This document shows, piece after piece, positions 16,788-26,156 of a DNA stretch of 64,000 nucleotides. The notes under the pieces were generated by a model. The model was not told the DNA's origin and ran no database searches. It saw nothing but the letters and a program-made list of their open reading frames with translations. Each line of letters starts with the position of its first letter. The stretch's first letter is position 1. The translations under genes and the position numbers were made by a program. Location of the stretch: NCBI GenBank assembly GCA_903919975.1, contig CAIXKE010000112.1, positions 1 through 64,000 of the forward strand, written 5' to 3'. Origin of the DNA: Akkermansiaceae bacterium (GTDB taxonomy: Bacteria > Verrucomicrobiota > Verrucomicrobiia > Verrucomicrobiales > Akkermansiaceae).

Positions 16788-17932
16788 GTGAGCACCCAGC
16801 GGTATTCGCCGGCGATTTGTTGTTCGACTGGCCGTTTGAGGGTTTCGGGTAGGACGCCCCAAGTGTAGGTTTCGATCTCGAAATGTTGGCAGGCATCGGA
16901 GTGTGAGCGGCACCAGTCGAGGACGTCGCGGGCGTGGCTGAGGGTGGAGCGCAGCGGCGGAGCGGGCTGGGCATCGAGCGGAATGTGGAAATGCACGCGC
17001 GCTTCGTCGTGGGCGCCTAATGAGGGCAGAGCGGCGAGGAAATCCGGGAGATCGATAAAGCGGGAAATTTCGCCGGTGGGCGCGCGCAGCAGGACTTGGT
17101 GGAAATAAGTGGGTTCGTCAAAACGCCGGATTGCATCGATAGCGGCCGGATCCCGGGGATCGAATGCGAGGGCGCTGGAGATGTGGATTTTGGAAATCCG
17201 GATACCGGCGGATGTTAGATCATCGAGCGAGGCGCGGGGTTCGTCGTATTCCAGCGCGAAGTGGCAAGCATCGTAATTCACGCCGACGCGGCGACGGAGG
17301 ATGTCCGGGTTTTTGGCATCGGCATGGAGGCGTTCGAAAAACGCGAGGGTTTCGGCCGTGTTTTCGAAATGGCCGAGCGGTTCGGGTTCCATGCCAAGGT
17401 GGAAATCATGCCCGGATTCCTTGGATAGATCATCGAGCCATTGGGCGAAATCGATTAGATTTCCGCGGATCAGGGATTCATCGGCGAGGAAGGTTTTATG
17501 AGATCCAGGCAAGGTGGAAACGGAAGCACTGCTACCGGGCGGGGCGATGGCGGCGAGGATGCGGAAAAGGTTTTTGGTGTAGGCAACGCGGGCGGGATCT
17601 GTCCAATCCGGTTGGAAAACTTTTTCCTTCACCCGTGTGCCATGGAAGCTGCCGTAGGGGAAACCGTTGATGGTGAAGACGTAGGTATGCTTCGCCGCGA
17701 GCCATTGGCGGAAGCCTGCGAGGTTTCCAGGGTCCAACAGCAATTCTTCGGCAGCCACGGCGGAGAGGCGCAAGCCGATGGCAAACGGTTCCTGTGGCTT
17801 CAGTATCCCTTGTTCCCGCAGCAAATCACGGACGGCGAGCACGTGGCTCTGCAACATGATTTGCGTTTCCGCCCAAGTTTCCGCAGGGTGGATGTTGGTG
17901 CAGTAGGCGAGGTGGGAGTTCCGGAATTTCAA
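16784..17932 (-). CDS. eboE: TIM-barrel protein, EboE-like
   Basis: 382 aa with a xylose-isomerase-like TIM-barrel fold and no membrane segment. The N-terminus (NSHLAYCTNIHPAETWAE) and the internal YDACHFALEYDEP and LGMEPEPLGHFENTAE, with metal-binding-type Glu and His residues, match the EboE branch. EboE is part of the ebo gene set linked to export or membrane traffic of secondary metabolites. The rest of the set (eboA-D, F) is not adjacent, so the role here is uncertain; the fold is more secure than the pathway. The 62-base hairpin repeats lie immediately downstream. Confidence 0.72.
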   Translation of the reverse strand: MKFRNSHLAYCTNIHPAETWAETQIMLQSHVLAVRDLLREQGILKPQEPFAIGLRLSAVAAEELLLDPGNLAGFRQWLAAKHTYVFTINGFPYGSFHGTRVKEKVFQPDWTDPARVAYTKNLFRILAAIAPPGSSASVSTLPGSHKTFLADESLIRGNLIDFAQWLDDLSKESGHDFHLGMEPEPLGHFENTAETLAFFERLHADAKNPDILRRRVGVNYDACHFALEYDEPRASLDDLTSAGIRISKIHISSALAFDPRDPAAIDAIRRFDEPTYFHQVLLRAPTGEISRFIDLPDFLAALPSLGAHDEARVHFHIPLDAQPAPPLRSTLSHARDVLDWCRSHSDACQHFEIETYTWGVLPETLKRPVEQQIAGEYRWVLT

Positions 17933-18006
17933 GGATGCAGGGGTTGAATGGAGAAGTTCGAATTCAATATATAAGGCGTATTTTGGTTAGGCGACATGCG
18001 ATTTCA

Positions 18007-18088
18007 CCACTGAAACACTGTGGACCACTGAAAGAACTGAATTTTTACTTATTTTCAGTGTTCTCAGTGGTTCTCAGTGTCTCAGTGG
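18007..18088. repeat. 82-base CACTGA-rich hairpin element, copy 1
   Basis: Starts CCACTGAAACACTG and ends TCTCAGTGTCTCAGTGG, so its halves are inverted repeats around a T-rich centre. A second copy of exactly the same length lies at 27491-27572. It is located between eboE and pgi. Confidence 0.8.
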
Positions 18089-18147
18089 TTCCTTTCATGG
18101 ATTTGTGTTTGTTTCCCAAACTACGGACCTCACAGTAACGAATGAAT

Positions 18148-19701
18148 TCAGAGATGGAATGTGTCTTCGGCGGGAGTTGTGCCGAGTGAGACTTGGGCGC
18201 CGCCGTTGGCGGCGATGTGATTGAGGCAGTGATAGACATCCTCGGAATCGGAGCCGGTTTCGCTGGCAATTTGGTCGGCAGTTTTGGCCTGAGCGGTGAG
18301 GGCGGCGCGCACTTGGTTGAGGGTTTCGAGGAAAACGCCCGCAGCTTTTTTGCCGGCCTCGACGCCAGGTTGGTGGTAGGCGTTGATGTTCACGAGCGAA
18401 GCGTAGAACGAAACCGTGCGCTCGAAGAGGGCTATGAGCAGGCCTAGCTGGAAGGGAGTAACTTCCGGGATGGAAATAGTGAGCGACTTTCGAGCGGCTG
18501 CGTGCAGGGCCTTGCGGGTGCCACGGAAGAACCCTTGCAAGTAGTCCGCAGAGGTTGTGCCGGGATCTACTTCGATGCTTTGCCCGGCGCGTCCGGTGCG
18601 GACTTCGATGAAGCTGGCGAAGAAGTTGTTCACGCCATCGCGGAGTTGTTGGATGTAGGCATGCTGGTCAGTGGAGCCTTTGTTGCCGTAAACGGCGAGG
18701 CCTTGGTTGACGACCTTGCCATCGAGATCAAGCTCCTTGCCGAGCGACTCCATGACGAGCTGCTGGAGGTATTTTGAAAACAGGACGAGCGAATCCTTGT
18801 AGGGCAGGACAACCATGTCCTTTTCACCTTTTCCGTTAGATCCGTGGTGCCAGGCGAGCGCCAGACGCATGGCGGCATTGTTTGTGAAATCCGTCTTGCG
18901 GGTTTCCGCATCCATGGCGGCGGCACCGGCTAACAGCGCGTCGATATCGATACCCTGCAAGGCGGCGGGCACAAGGCCGACCGTTGAGAGCACAGAGGTG
19001 CGTCCGCCGACCCAGTCTTCCATCGGGAAGCGGGCGATGAATTGGTGTTGATCCGCGAATTGATCGAGCTTTGATCCGGTGCCGGTGACTGCGACGGCGT
19101 GTTTACCGAAGTCGAGGCCGGCGATTTCCCATGCGGCTTTTGCTTCGAGCATACCATTGCGGGTTTCCGGTGTGCCTCCGGATTTTGAGATGACGAGCAC
19201 GAGGGTTTTATCGAGGCCGGTGGAGGAAACCTTGGAGATGACCGCGTCCATGCCAGCGGGGTCGGTGTTGTCGAAAAAGAAGATCGGCATAAGGGCATTC
19301 TGGCCGATGGCTTCGGTCACCAATTGCGGGCCAAGCGCCGAGCCGCCGATGCCGATGAGCAGGATTTGTTGAAAATGGCCACCGTTCGGCGGGGTGACTT
19401 TTCCGGAATGGACGGCTTGGGCGAAATTTTTGAGATCGGCGAGCGGGTGGGTGATCGCTTGTTGGAGTTCGGGCGTGGGGGCGAGATCGGCGTTGCGCAG
19501 CCAATAGTGGCCAACCATGCGACCTTCGTCGGGGTTGGCGATGGCCCCCGCTTCGAGCGCTTTCATGTCGGCGAAGGCGCGCTGGATATTAGGCTCCATG
19601 CGGGAGCTGAAATCCGGAGCGATGTCCATCAGGGAGAGATCGAGGGAAAAGCCGAATTGCGGGTAGCGGAGGATTGATTGGTTGTAGGATTGCCAGGACA
19701 T
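18148..19701 (-). CDS. pgi: Glucose-6-phosphate isomerase
   Basis: 517 aa enzyme interconverting glucose-6-phosphate and fructose-6-phosphate. The SIS-type core is visible: ILLIGIGGSALGPQLV, LVLVISKSGGTPETRNGM, DWVGGRTSVLSTVG, and PYKDSLVLFSKYLQQLVMESLGKE with the catalytic Glu. The sequence NQGLAVYGNKGSTDQHAYIQQLRDG is also diagnostic. It is followed on the same strand by no close partner; the 82-base hairpin repeat lies downstream. Confidence 0.96.
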   Translation of the reverse strand: MSWQSYNQSILRYPQFGFSLDLSLMDIAPDFSSRMEPNIQRAFADMKALEAGAIANPDEGRMVGHYWLRNADLAPTPELQQAITHPLADLKNFAQAVHSGKVTPPNGGHFQQILLIGIGGSALGPQLVTEAIGQNALMPIFFFDNTDPAGMDAVISKVSSTGLDKTLVLVISKSGGTPETRNGMLEAKAAWEIAGLDFGKHAVAVTGTGSKLDQFADQHQFIARFPMEDWVGGRTSVLSTVGLVPAALQGIDIDALLAGAAAMDAETRKTDFTNNAAMRLALAWHHGSNGKGEKDMVVLPYKDSLVLFSKYLQQLVMESLGKELDLDGKVVNQGLAVYGNKGSTDQHAYIQQLRDGVNNFFASFIEVRTGRAGQSIEVDPGTTSADYLQGFFRGTRKALHAAARKSLTISIPEVTPFQLGLLIALFERTVSFYASLVNINAYHQPGVEAGKKAAGVFLETLNQVRAALTAQAKTADQIASETGSDSEDVYHCLNHIAANGGAQVSLGTTPAEDTFHL

Positions 19702-19769
19702 GGTGAGGAAAAAGTTATTGGTTAGACGTTATTGGTTATTGGGGAAGATGAAGAAGAGGAAGCGGAAAT

Positions 19770-20294
19770 TCAGTAGGTGAGGATGGAATGGATGGGGTGG
19801 GGGGCTAGTTTGGCGCGGCCATGCAGGAAGCTGAGTTCAATGAGAAATGAAATGCCGATGATGTCGGCGCCGAGTTCGTCGAGCAATTTCACTGCGGCGG
19901 CGGCAGTGCCACCGGTGGCGAGGAGATCGTCAACGAGGAGGATTTTTTCGCCGGGTTTCACTGCGTCTTGATGGAGTTCTACGATGGACTCGCCGTATTC
20001 GAGGGAATACGAAGTTTGGTGGGTTTTCCATGGGAGTTTGCCTTTTTTGCGAATGGGCACGAAGCCCGCGCCGAGGCGGTCGGCCACGGCGGCGGCGAAG
20101 ATAAACCCGCGGGCGTCAATCCCGACGACTTTGTCGATTTTCACATCGCCAGCGGTGGCGCAGAGCTGGGTGATGGATTCGCGGAAGAGCAATCCGTCGG
20201 CGAGAATGGGGGTGATGTCTTTGAAGATGATTCCCGGTTTTGGGAAATCGACCACATCACGGACGGCGGCGCGGAGTTGTTCGGCGGCGGGCAT
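19770..20294 (-). CDS. apt: Adenine phosphoribosyltransferase
   Basis: 174 aa purine-salvage enzyme making AMP from adenine and PRPP. The type I PRTase signature ILLVDDLLATGGTAAAAVKLL binds PRPP. The N-terminal DFPKPGIIFKDITPIL and GIDARGFIFAAAVADRLG are standard for Apt. It is transcribed away from the prepilin peptidase gene, 107 bases from that gene's start, and is read toward pgi. Confidence 0.97.
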   Translation of the reverse strand: MPAAEQLRAAVRDVVDFPKPGIIFKDITPILADGLLFRESITQLCATAGDVKIDKVVGIDARGFIFAAAVADRLGAGFVPIRKKGKLPWKTHQTSYSLEYGESIVELHQDAVKPGEKILLVDDLLATGGTAAAAVKLLDELGADIIGISFLIELSFLHGRAKLAPHPIHSILTY

Positions 20295-20400
20295 TGGGCG
20301 CGTAGCGTATGCAGCGGATGCGGAGAATGGAAATGCGAATTCGCGCAGGACGCAAGATCGCGGCTGGTGGCTTTGTTCTTGGCAGGAGGCAAATGGTCGA

Positions 20401-21537
20401 TTGAATGGCGGTGCTTTGTTTTACCCACCACTTGACCATTGGATTTGGCTGATTCCGGCGTTTCTCATCGGGGCCTGCATCGGATCGTTTTTAAACGTCG
20501 TGATTTACCGGGTCCCGCTCGGGATGTCGGTGAACGAGCCGAATCGTTCGTTTTGCCCAAAGTGCAAAAAATCGATTCCGATGTGGCTGAATTTCCCGCT
20601 GGTGAGTTGGTTGTGGTTGCGCGGGAAATGCCGGGAGTGCGCGGAGCCGATCGCATTTCGATATTTCGGTGTGGAGTTGCTGACCGCAGTGCTTTTCACG
20701 GTGGTGTGGTTTTTATTTCCGCCCCAGGTGGTGGTTTTCCTGTGGGCGATGGCGGCGTTGTTAGTGGCGATCACCTTCATTGATGCCGAGCACTTGATCA
20801 TCCCGACCGGCCTAACATGGGCGGGCTCGGTGATTGGTTTGGGCGCTTGCGCGGTTTGGCCGCAATTGCCGGTGATGGCGGGCGAAGCGGGCGATTGGCT
20901 GTCCGGACTGAAACACAGTGGCATCGGGTTTGTGGTGGGTTTCGTGGGGCTTTGGGGGGTGGTGGAGCTGGGAAAAATGGCGTTTGGCAAGAAAGCGATG
21001 CGTTTTGAACAAGCCGCCGAATGGCACATCAAAGAGCCCGAAGGCGATCAGGACCCAATGTGCTTTGTGATCGATGGTGATGAGATTCCCTGGTGGGATT
21101 TGTTTTCACGAAAAACAGACCAACTGCGGCTGGAAACCACTGATATCCTGTTGGATGGCGAGTCGGTAAGCGGCGGGAAACTGACGATCCGTGAGTTGGA
21201 GATCGAGTTGCCGGATGGGACAGTGAAGCAACTGGCCGACATGAAATCGCTGGCCGGAACAGCCACTTCGGTGGTGATTCCGCGCGAGGCGATGGGATTT
21301 GGCGATGTACATTTGATGGGCATGATCGGCGCGTTTTTTGGGTGGACCGGGGTGTTTTTCTCTCTGTTTTCGGCATCATTTTTCGCGATCATCGCGGCGG
21401 TGATCGGGCGGATTGGTTTTGGGAAGCAACTGCCATTTGGCCCGTTTCTGGCACTGGGCGCGTTGGCATGGGCTTGTGGCGGTTGGAAACTTTGGGTGTG
21501 GTATCTGGATTTCCTCGGGCCGGTTTGGATGCCGTGA
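20401..21537 (+). CDS. Prepilin peptidase (PilD/GspO type) with a large cytoplasmic insertion
   Basis: 378 aa from a TTG at 20401, chosen because AGGAGG (20384-20389) sits 11 bases ahead. A TTG at 20416 is the alternative. The membrane aspartyl protease cleaves and N-methylates type IV pilin-like leaders. Landmarks are IGSFLNVVIYRVP, the paired CPKC and CREC zinc ligands, and the catalytic Asp of FIDAEHLI (about 128) and of GFGDVHLMG (about 302). Between these Asp residues, at about 200-295, is an extra hydrophilic, beta-rich segment (EWHIKEPEGDQDPMCFVIDG and onward) not found in the 230-290 aa standard enzyme. No pilin genes are adjacent. Confidence 0.92.
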   Translation: MNGGALFYPPLDHWIWLIPAFLIGACIGSFLNVVIYRVPLGMSVNEPNRSFCPKCKKSIPMWLNFPLVSWLWLRGKCRECAEPIAFRYFGVELLTAVLFTVVWFLFPPQVVVFLWAMAALLVAITFIDAEHLIIPTGLTWAGSVIGLGACAVWPQLPVMAGEAGDWLSGLKHSGIGFVVGFVGLWGVVELGKMAFGKKAMRFEQAAEWHIKEPEGDQDPMCFVIDGDEIPWWDLFSRKTDQLRLETTDILLDGESVSGGKLTIRELEIELPDGTVKQLADMKSLAGTATSVVIPREAMGFGDVHLMGMIGAFFGWTGVFFSLFSASFFAIIAAVIGRIGFGKQLPFGPFLALGALAWACGGWKLWVWYLDFLGPVWMP

Positions 21538-21597
21538 GGTGTCGGCGAAAAATCCGCAACCATGGCTTGTGATCCAGACGTGATCTGTGTTAGCTAG

Positions 21598-23427
21598 TTG
21601 TATGTGAATGCGAAACGAAAAGCAGGCGATGCATCCCGCCCCGTGATCTATCAGCTGATGGTCCGGACTTTCGGAAACACCAACCAGACCCGCAAGATCC
21701 ACGGCACCATTGAGGAGAATGGTTGCGGGAAATTCGCGGATATCACCGCGGTGGCCTTGGATTCGCTTAGGGAGATGGGGTTTAATTGTCTCTGGCTCAC
21801 CGGCGTACTCGAACAAGCGAGCGGAACGGCGTATCCAAAGCGCCCGGCTGACGATCCGGACATTCTCAAAGGAATCGCCGGCAGTCCATACGCCATTAAA
21901 GATTATTTCGATGTGAACCCGGACTATGCGGTCGATCCGGATCAGCGTCTGGAGGAGTTTCGATCCTTGCTGGAACGTTGCCGGAATCGCGGTTTCAAGG
22001 TGATCATCGATTTTGTGCCCAATCATGTATCGCGCGCCTATGAGTCGGACATTCGTCCCGAGTTTTCCTTCGGCGAAGGCGATGACCGGAGCGTGTTTTT
22101 TAATCGGGACAACAGCTTCTATTATCTCCAACCGGATCATCCCGGTGGAGGCCCGCCGCTCAAACTGCCCACAGCCAAGCTGCCTGGATGCGACGGAAAC
22201 TTCGCTTTGGAATCCGAATTCGGCCGGATAACAGGCAACAATGTGGTTTCCTGGGCGCCCTCAATCAACGATTGGTATGAAACCGTAAAATTGAATTATG
22301 GACACGATTTCACAACCGGTCGCCACACGACACATTTGCCGGGGCCGACTGCTGAGCCTTCCGATGTACCGAAAACGTGGCGCACGATGGATGAAATCCT
22401 CGAATATTGGCAGGACATGGGAGTGGACGGATTTCGGGCGGACATGGCGCACATGGTGCCCATGGAGTTTTGGCGCTGGGTCGTAAAACGCTGCCGCAGC
22501 CGCGATCCCGATGTGTTTTTTTGCGCTGAGGCCTATGACAATGATCCGGCGAAGCTGACGGAGGGGCACGTGCTCGATGAACTGCTTCACGCAGGCTTCA
22601 ATGCGGTTTACGACGATCCCACTTACGACGTGCTCGAAGGGATATACGATGCTGGAAAATGGGCCAATGATCTGGACCCGCTCACCTTCACCGGAAGTCG
22701 TTTCCACAAGTCCCTGCGCTATGCCGAAAACCACGATGAGGTCCGCCTCGCCAGCCCGAAAGTATGGGGTGGGCACGGAATGGAAGTTGGCAAGCCAGCG
22801 TCCGCCGTGTTGTTCGCAATGGGCCGTGGGCCAATCATGCTGTATCACGGCCAGGAAGTGGGCGAACCTGCTGCGGGACCGGAGGGTTTCGGCGGCGACG
22901 ATGCGAGGACCACGATTTTCGATTATTGGTCGATGCCCGAGCTCAGCAAGTGGGTCAATGGCGGAGCCTTTGATGGCGGCGGACTCACGGCCGCGCAGAA
23001 ATCCCTGCGTGAGTGGTATGGCAAACTCATCCGCGCCACCCAAGTCCGCGCGTTCACTTGCGGTGAATTCTACGGTTTGAATCATGCCAACAAGGGAAAC
23101 CCGGGATTTGGGCGGGTAGGGGATGAGTCGGTTTCCGGCCATTGGCTCTACGCCTTCCTCCGCCGCGATAGCCGAACCGGCCATGCCTTCTTGGTGCTTG
23201 CGAATTTTCATCCCACGGAAACCCTCAAGGATGTGAAAATCCGGATTCCAGCAGACGCCCGCTTGTTCCTTGGCCGAAGCGGCCAGGAATCATGGACGCT
23301 TCGCGACCGACTCGATTCCGATTGGTCGATCACTGTCGCACCAGCGGAATTGGAAAATGAAGGCGCCACAATACCAACGATCGCTCCATGCTCAGCCATG
23401 TTGCTGGAAATCGGCGATCCGAGCTAA
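21598..23427 (+). CDS. GH13 alpha-amylase-family glycoside hydrolase or transglycosylase
   Basis: 609 aa (beta/alpha)8 barrel enzyme acting on alpha-glucosidic bonds. Conserved regions are VIIDFVPNHVSR (region I), GFRADMAHMVP with nucleophile Asp282, FFCAEAYD with acid/base Glu311, and YAENHDEVRLA with Asp380. The C-terminal beta domain starts near 500. No signal peptide is seen, so it is probably cytoplasmic and involved in storage glucan or trehalose metabolism; substrate specificity cannot be read from the sequence. The start is TTG at 21598 or GTG at 21604, without a clear Shine-Dalgarno motif. Confidence 0.9.
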   Translation: MYVNAKRKAGDASRPVIYQLMVRTFGNTNQTRKIHGTIEENGCGKFADITAVALDSLREMGFNCLWLTGVLEQASGTAYPKRPADDPDILKGIAGSPYAIKDYFDVNPDYAVDPDQRLEEFRSLLERCRNRGFKVIIDFVPNHVSRAYESDIRPEFSFGEGDDRSVFFNRDNSFYYLQPDHPGGGPPLKLPTAKLPGCDGNFALESEFGRITGNNVVSWAPSINDWYETVKLNYGHDFTTGRHTTHLPGPTAEPSDVPKTWRTMDEILEYWQDMGVDGFRADMAHMVPMEFWRWVVKRCRSRDPDVFFCAEAYDNDPAKLTEGHVLDELLHAGFNAVYDDPTYDVLEGIYDAGKWANDLDPLTFTGSRFHKSLRYAENHDEVRLASPKVWGGHGMEVGKPASAVLFAMGRGPIMLYHGQEVGEPAAGPEGFGGDDARTTIFDYWSMPELSKWVNGGAFDGGGLTAAQKSLREWYGKLIRATQVRAFTCGEFYGLNHANKGNPGFGRVGDESVSGHWLYAFLRRDSRTGHAFLVLANFHPTETLKDVKIRIPADARLFLGRSGQESWTLRDRLDSDWSITVAPAELENEGATIPTIAPCSAMLLEIGDPS

Positions 23428-24360
23428 TGCCAGAATTTGAGCCTAATCCGGCAGGGGGCTTGCTTGGGAAGCCTCACTTTGGAGACATAAAGGCGGCTCT
23501 TGGCAAGCGGACTATATGATTCCGCATTACATATATTGTAACAAGTAATAAATCGCATTAGCGAGGCGCGCAAGGTAGTCAATCATTGCTCTTGGAGTCA
23601 TTCCCGACAATGAATCAAATAGGATTAGCGAATAAAAAAAGTGAACGTCCAAAGAAGCGGCGGAACGTGTCCGCCGATGACTATGAAAGCCATTGTCACC
23701 TCATGATCAGCGTGAATACGCGACTTCTCGATGAGCACAAGCGACGAACGGCAAACTGTTTCGCTTTTCGTCGCGGCCAAAGAGATGCGTCCCAAGGTGT
23801 TGCGTGATCCCGAACGCGAATCCTTTAAGGCATTGGACTGAATCCAGCGCTCCGTGAGATGTGGCGGTTCATAGAGAGGTTTGAGTCGATGTATGAATTT
23901 TCCAATTAGTGAATACATCTTAAATAAATTTGCAAAATATTGGTTATCAACAAGTTGTTGTATTTTATAATGAGAAAAAAGCATGATTGAATTATCCCAG
24001 CATGGCGGCTATTACCCCTTGATTCTGCTTGTATTGGACCTGGATTTGATCGTGAAGCATATCGAATAGAGTCGTCCCGTATGACAATGTCGCGCACATT
24101 GTGCGATGAATCAAATATTTCAAACGATTGAATAAAACAACTTTATAAAACAGTTGATTGAATGCAAAAACAGTTGCTTGAAACATAAATTTAACCCTGT
24201 TGACTCTAATACCATCAGCGAGGCACAAAGCCAAAGCTCCGAGTCGGAATCAATCCAACTTCATGAGTGACACAAGATTAGACATTCCAGAGTCAAGCGG
24301 CGCTTCAATACTGCCGCCAAGAGCCATCGACAAAGCGGTTTCTCCCATTAATATCCCGCC
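23428..24360. other. 933-base gap, AT-rich, with repeats and no credible gene
   Basis: The first part holds a weak hairpin (GGCTT/AAGCC, about 23459-23475) after the GH13 gene and the GGCGGA palindrome element at 23657. From about 23880 the base composition turns strongly AT-rich. There are a palindrome CGCACA-T-TGTGCG at 24093-24105 and an iterated motif at about 24120-24185 (CAAACGATTGAATAAAAC, AAAACAGTTGATTGAATG, AAAACAGTTGCTTGAAAC) upstream of the S10 peptidase gene. Short frames here lack protein-like composition. It is probably regulatory plus decayed DNA. Confidence 0.6.
23657..23692. repeat. GGCGGA-ACGTG-TCCGCC palindromic element, copy 1
   Basis: GGCGGA (23659-23664) and TCCGCC (23670-23675) enclose ACGTG, followed by GATGACTATGAAAGCCA. 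Two further copies lie at 25970 and 26072. Confidence 0.75.
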
Positions 24361-25863
24361 ATGCGACACGCCATTCTGCCATTCTTTTGCCTGAGTCTGC
24401 TGGCTTTCGGCGCTTCAGAAACACCCCCGAAAGAAGACAAACCCGAGCCAAAAAAAGATCCGGAAAAAGTCATTGTGCCCATGGTGAAGGAGACCTCGGT
24501 GATGATTGGAGGCAAAAAAATCCCCTACAAAGTCACGACCGGCAAACTCCAACTCAAGAAGGACGACGGAAAGGTAAGCGCTTCGATCTTTCATGTCAGC
24601 TATGAGCGGACCGATACTAAGGAACATGCGGACCGGCCGGTCATGTTCGCATTCAATGGCGGTCCTGGCTCGTCGGCCGTGTGGCTTCACGTCGGCGTGC
24701 TCGGCCCGAAAATCCTCAAGCTTTCCGGCAATGGCACAGGCGCACCCGAGCCCCCCGTCCGGATGACCGACAATCCCCTGAGCATTCTGGATGTCTGCGA
24801 TTTGGTGTTTATCGATCCGGTTTCCACGGGCTACAGCCGTGCGGAAAACGACACCAAACCCGGAGATTTCCATGGCTTGAACGAGGATATCGAGTCAGTG
24901 GGAGATTTTATTCGGCGCTGGATCACTGAACACGACCGCTGGGCATCGCCCAAATATCTGCTCGGAGAATCCTATGGCGGCATTCGGGCAGCGGGGCTTT
25001 CACAGCACCTGCAGTCGCGTTATGGCATGAGCCTCAACGGCGTGGTGCTGCTCTCCTCACTGTTGGATTTCGCGACCCTTCAGCCGTCTGAAGGCAACGA
25101 TCTCGCTTATCTCGTTTATCTGCCATCATTCACCGGCACGGCGCATTTCCATGGGAGAATCAAGGGTGATCGGGACGCATTGATCCAGGAAAGCACCGAA
25201 TTCGCGTTTGGCGAATACGCGGCAGCCTTGCTGAAAGGCACCGCTCTGGATGAGCAAGCACGGACTTCCATCGCCGGTAAGTTGGAACGGTTTTCCGGAA
25301 TCTCCGCCGAAACATGGCTGAAATACAATCTGCGGATCGACTCCACGTTTTTCCGCGGTGAACTCCTTCGCCGCGAGGGTAAGGTGCTCGGCCGTTTCGA
25401 TGCGCGGGTCGCGTGGGATGCCACTGATTCATCATCACCTAACCCGGAATACGATCCATCGTATGCCCTGGCATACGGTGCTTTCTCGACAGCCATGATG
25501 GACTACCTAGGGCGCGAACTGGGCTACAAAGAAGACCAGCCATACGAAATTCTAACCGGAAAAGTGCAACCCTGGCGCTGGGATAAAACCAACGATAAAG
25601 TCAACGTCGCCAGCCGACTAGCCGTCGCGATGCGGGATAATCCCCGACTGCGCGTACTCATCATGGGCGGCCACACCGACCTCGCCACTCCGCCGGAGGG
25701 TATGGCCTATTCGGTCCGCCACATGCTGGACCTTCCGGTAGGCGTGCGTGGGAACATCATGACGACCTATTATGATGGAGGTCACATGTTTTATTTGAAC
25801 CCACCCGATCTGGAGAAAACCCGGGCGGATCTCGTGAAATTCCTCAAGGGTGAAAAGCCCTGA
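24361..25863 (+). CDS. Secreted S10-family serine carboxypeptidase-like protein
   Basis: 500 aa from ATG 24361. It has a short signal peptide (AILPFFCLSLLAFGASE) and then a Lys/Glu/Pro-rich linker, placing it in the periplasm or outside. The alpha/beta-hydrolase core has the oxyanion block FAFNGGPGSSAVWLH and the triad Ser204 (LGESYGGIRA), Asp440 (GGHTDLATPP) and His475 (YYDGGHMFY). The catalytic arrangement is that of bacterial peptidase S10 proteins, which remove C-terminal residues. A long AT-rich upstream region may carry its control sites. It is convergent with the NrfD gene. Confidence 0.93.
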   Translation: MRHAILPFFCLSLLAFGASETPPKEDKPEPKKDPEKVIVPMVKETSVMIGGKKIPYKVTTGKLQLKKDDGKVSASIFHVSYERTDTKEHADRPVMFAFNGGPGSSAVWLHVGVLGPKILKLSGNGTGAPEPPVRMTDNPLSILDVCDLVFIDPVSTGYSRAENDTKPGDFHGLNEDIESVGDFIRRWITEHDRWASPKYLLGESYGGIRAAGLSQHLQSRYGMSLNGVVLLSSLLDFATLQPSEGNDLAYLVYLPSFTGTAHFHGRIKGDRDALIQESTEFAFGEYAAALLKGTALDEQARTSIAGKLERFSGISAETWLKYNLRIDSTFFRGELLRREGKVLGRFDARVAWDATDSSSPNPEYDPSYALAYGAFSTAMMDYLGRELGYKEDQPYEILTGKVQPWRWDKTNDKVNVASRLAVAMRDNPRLRVLIMGGHTDLATPPEGMAYSVRHMLDLPVGVRGNIMTTYYDGGHMFYLNPPDLEKTRADLVKFLKGEKP

Positions 25864-25904
25864 TGGCCTGCGGCAAGCGATTACCCCAAGTCCCCTGCCC
25901 CACA

Positions 25905-26139
25905 GGTAGCGCCGACGTCCTCGTCGGCACGCCATTTAGACCAGTGAAGTGAGTGAAGCTCCCTCCGGAGCGGCGGAACATGTCCGCCGATGTCCATGAA
26001 AAGCCAATGAGATGAGCGAAGCGCTTCCCATTGGCCCTCATGGTCGGGCGATCATGCATCGCCTCTCCAGAGTGGCGGAACAACTTGTCCGGCGCAGCGA
26101 GGACGGGTGTCCGCCTATGTTCATGAAAAACACTGACTC
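25905..26139. repeat. Cluster of palindromic repeats between S10 peptidase and nrfD-like genes
   Basis: It contains: GCCGAC/GTCGGC hairpin at 25911-25928 (related to the words at 14880 and 15019); the GGCGGA-ACATG-TCCGCC element at 25970-26000; a hairpin GCCAATG/CATTGGC further on; and a third GGCGGA...TCCGCC copy at 26074-26115 whose centre is expanded by about 30 bases. Both GGCGGA copies end in a CATGAAAA word. It fills the space between two convergent genes. Confidence 0.75.
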
Positions 26140-26156
26140 TGGTGATCGATGGCGAC

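Noticed and set aside
21376-22140. 254-codon minus-strand frame
   Set aside because: Antisense to the prepilin peptidase end and the GH13 start; no family features.
23586-23984. Short frames on both strands in the gap after the GH13 gene
   Set aside because: They cross the palindromic repeat, have no start signals and no protein-like conservation pattern.
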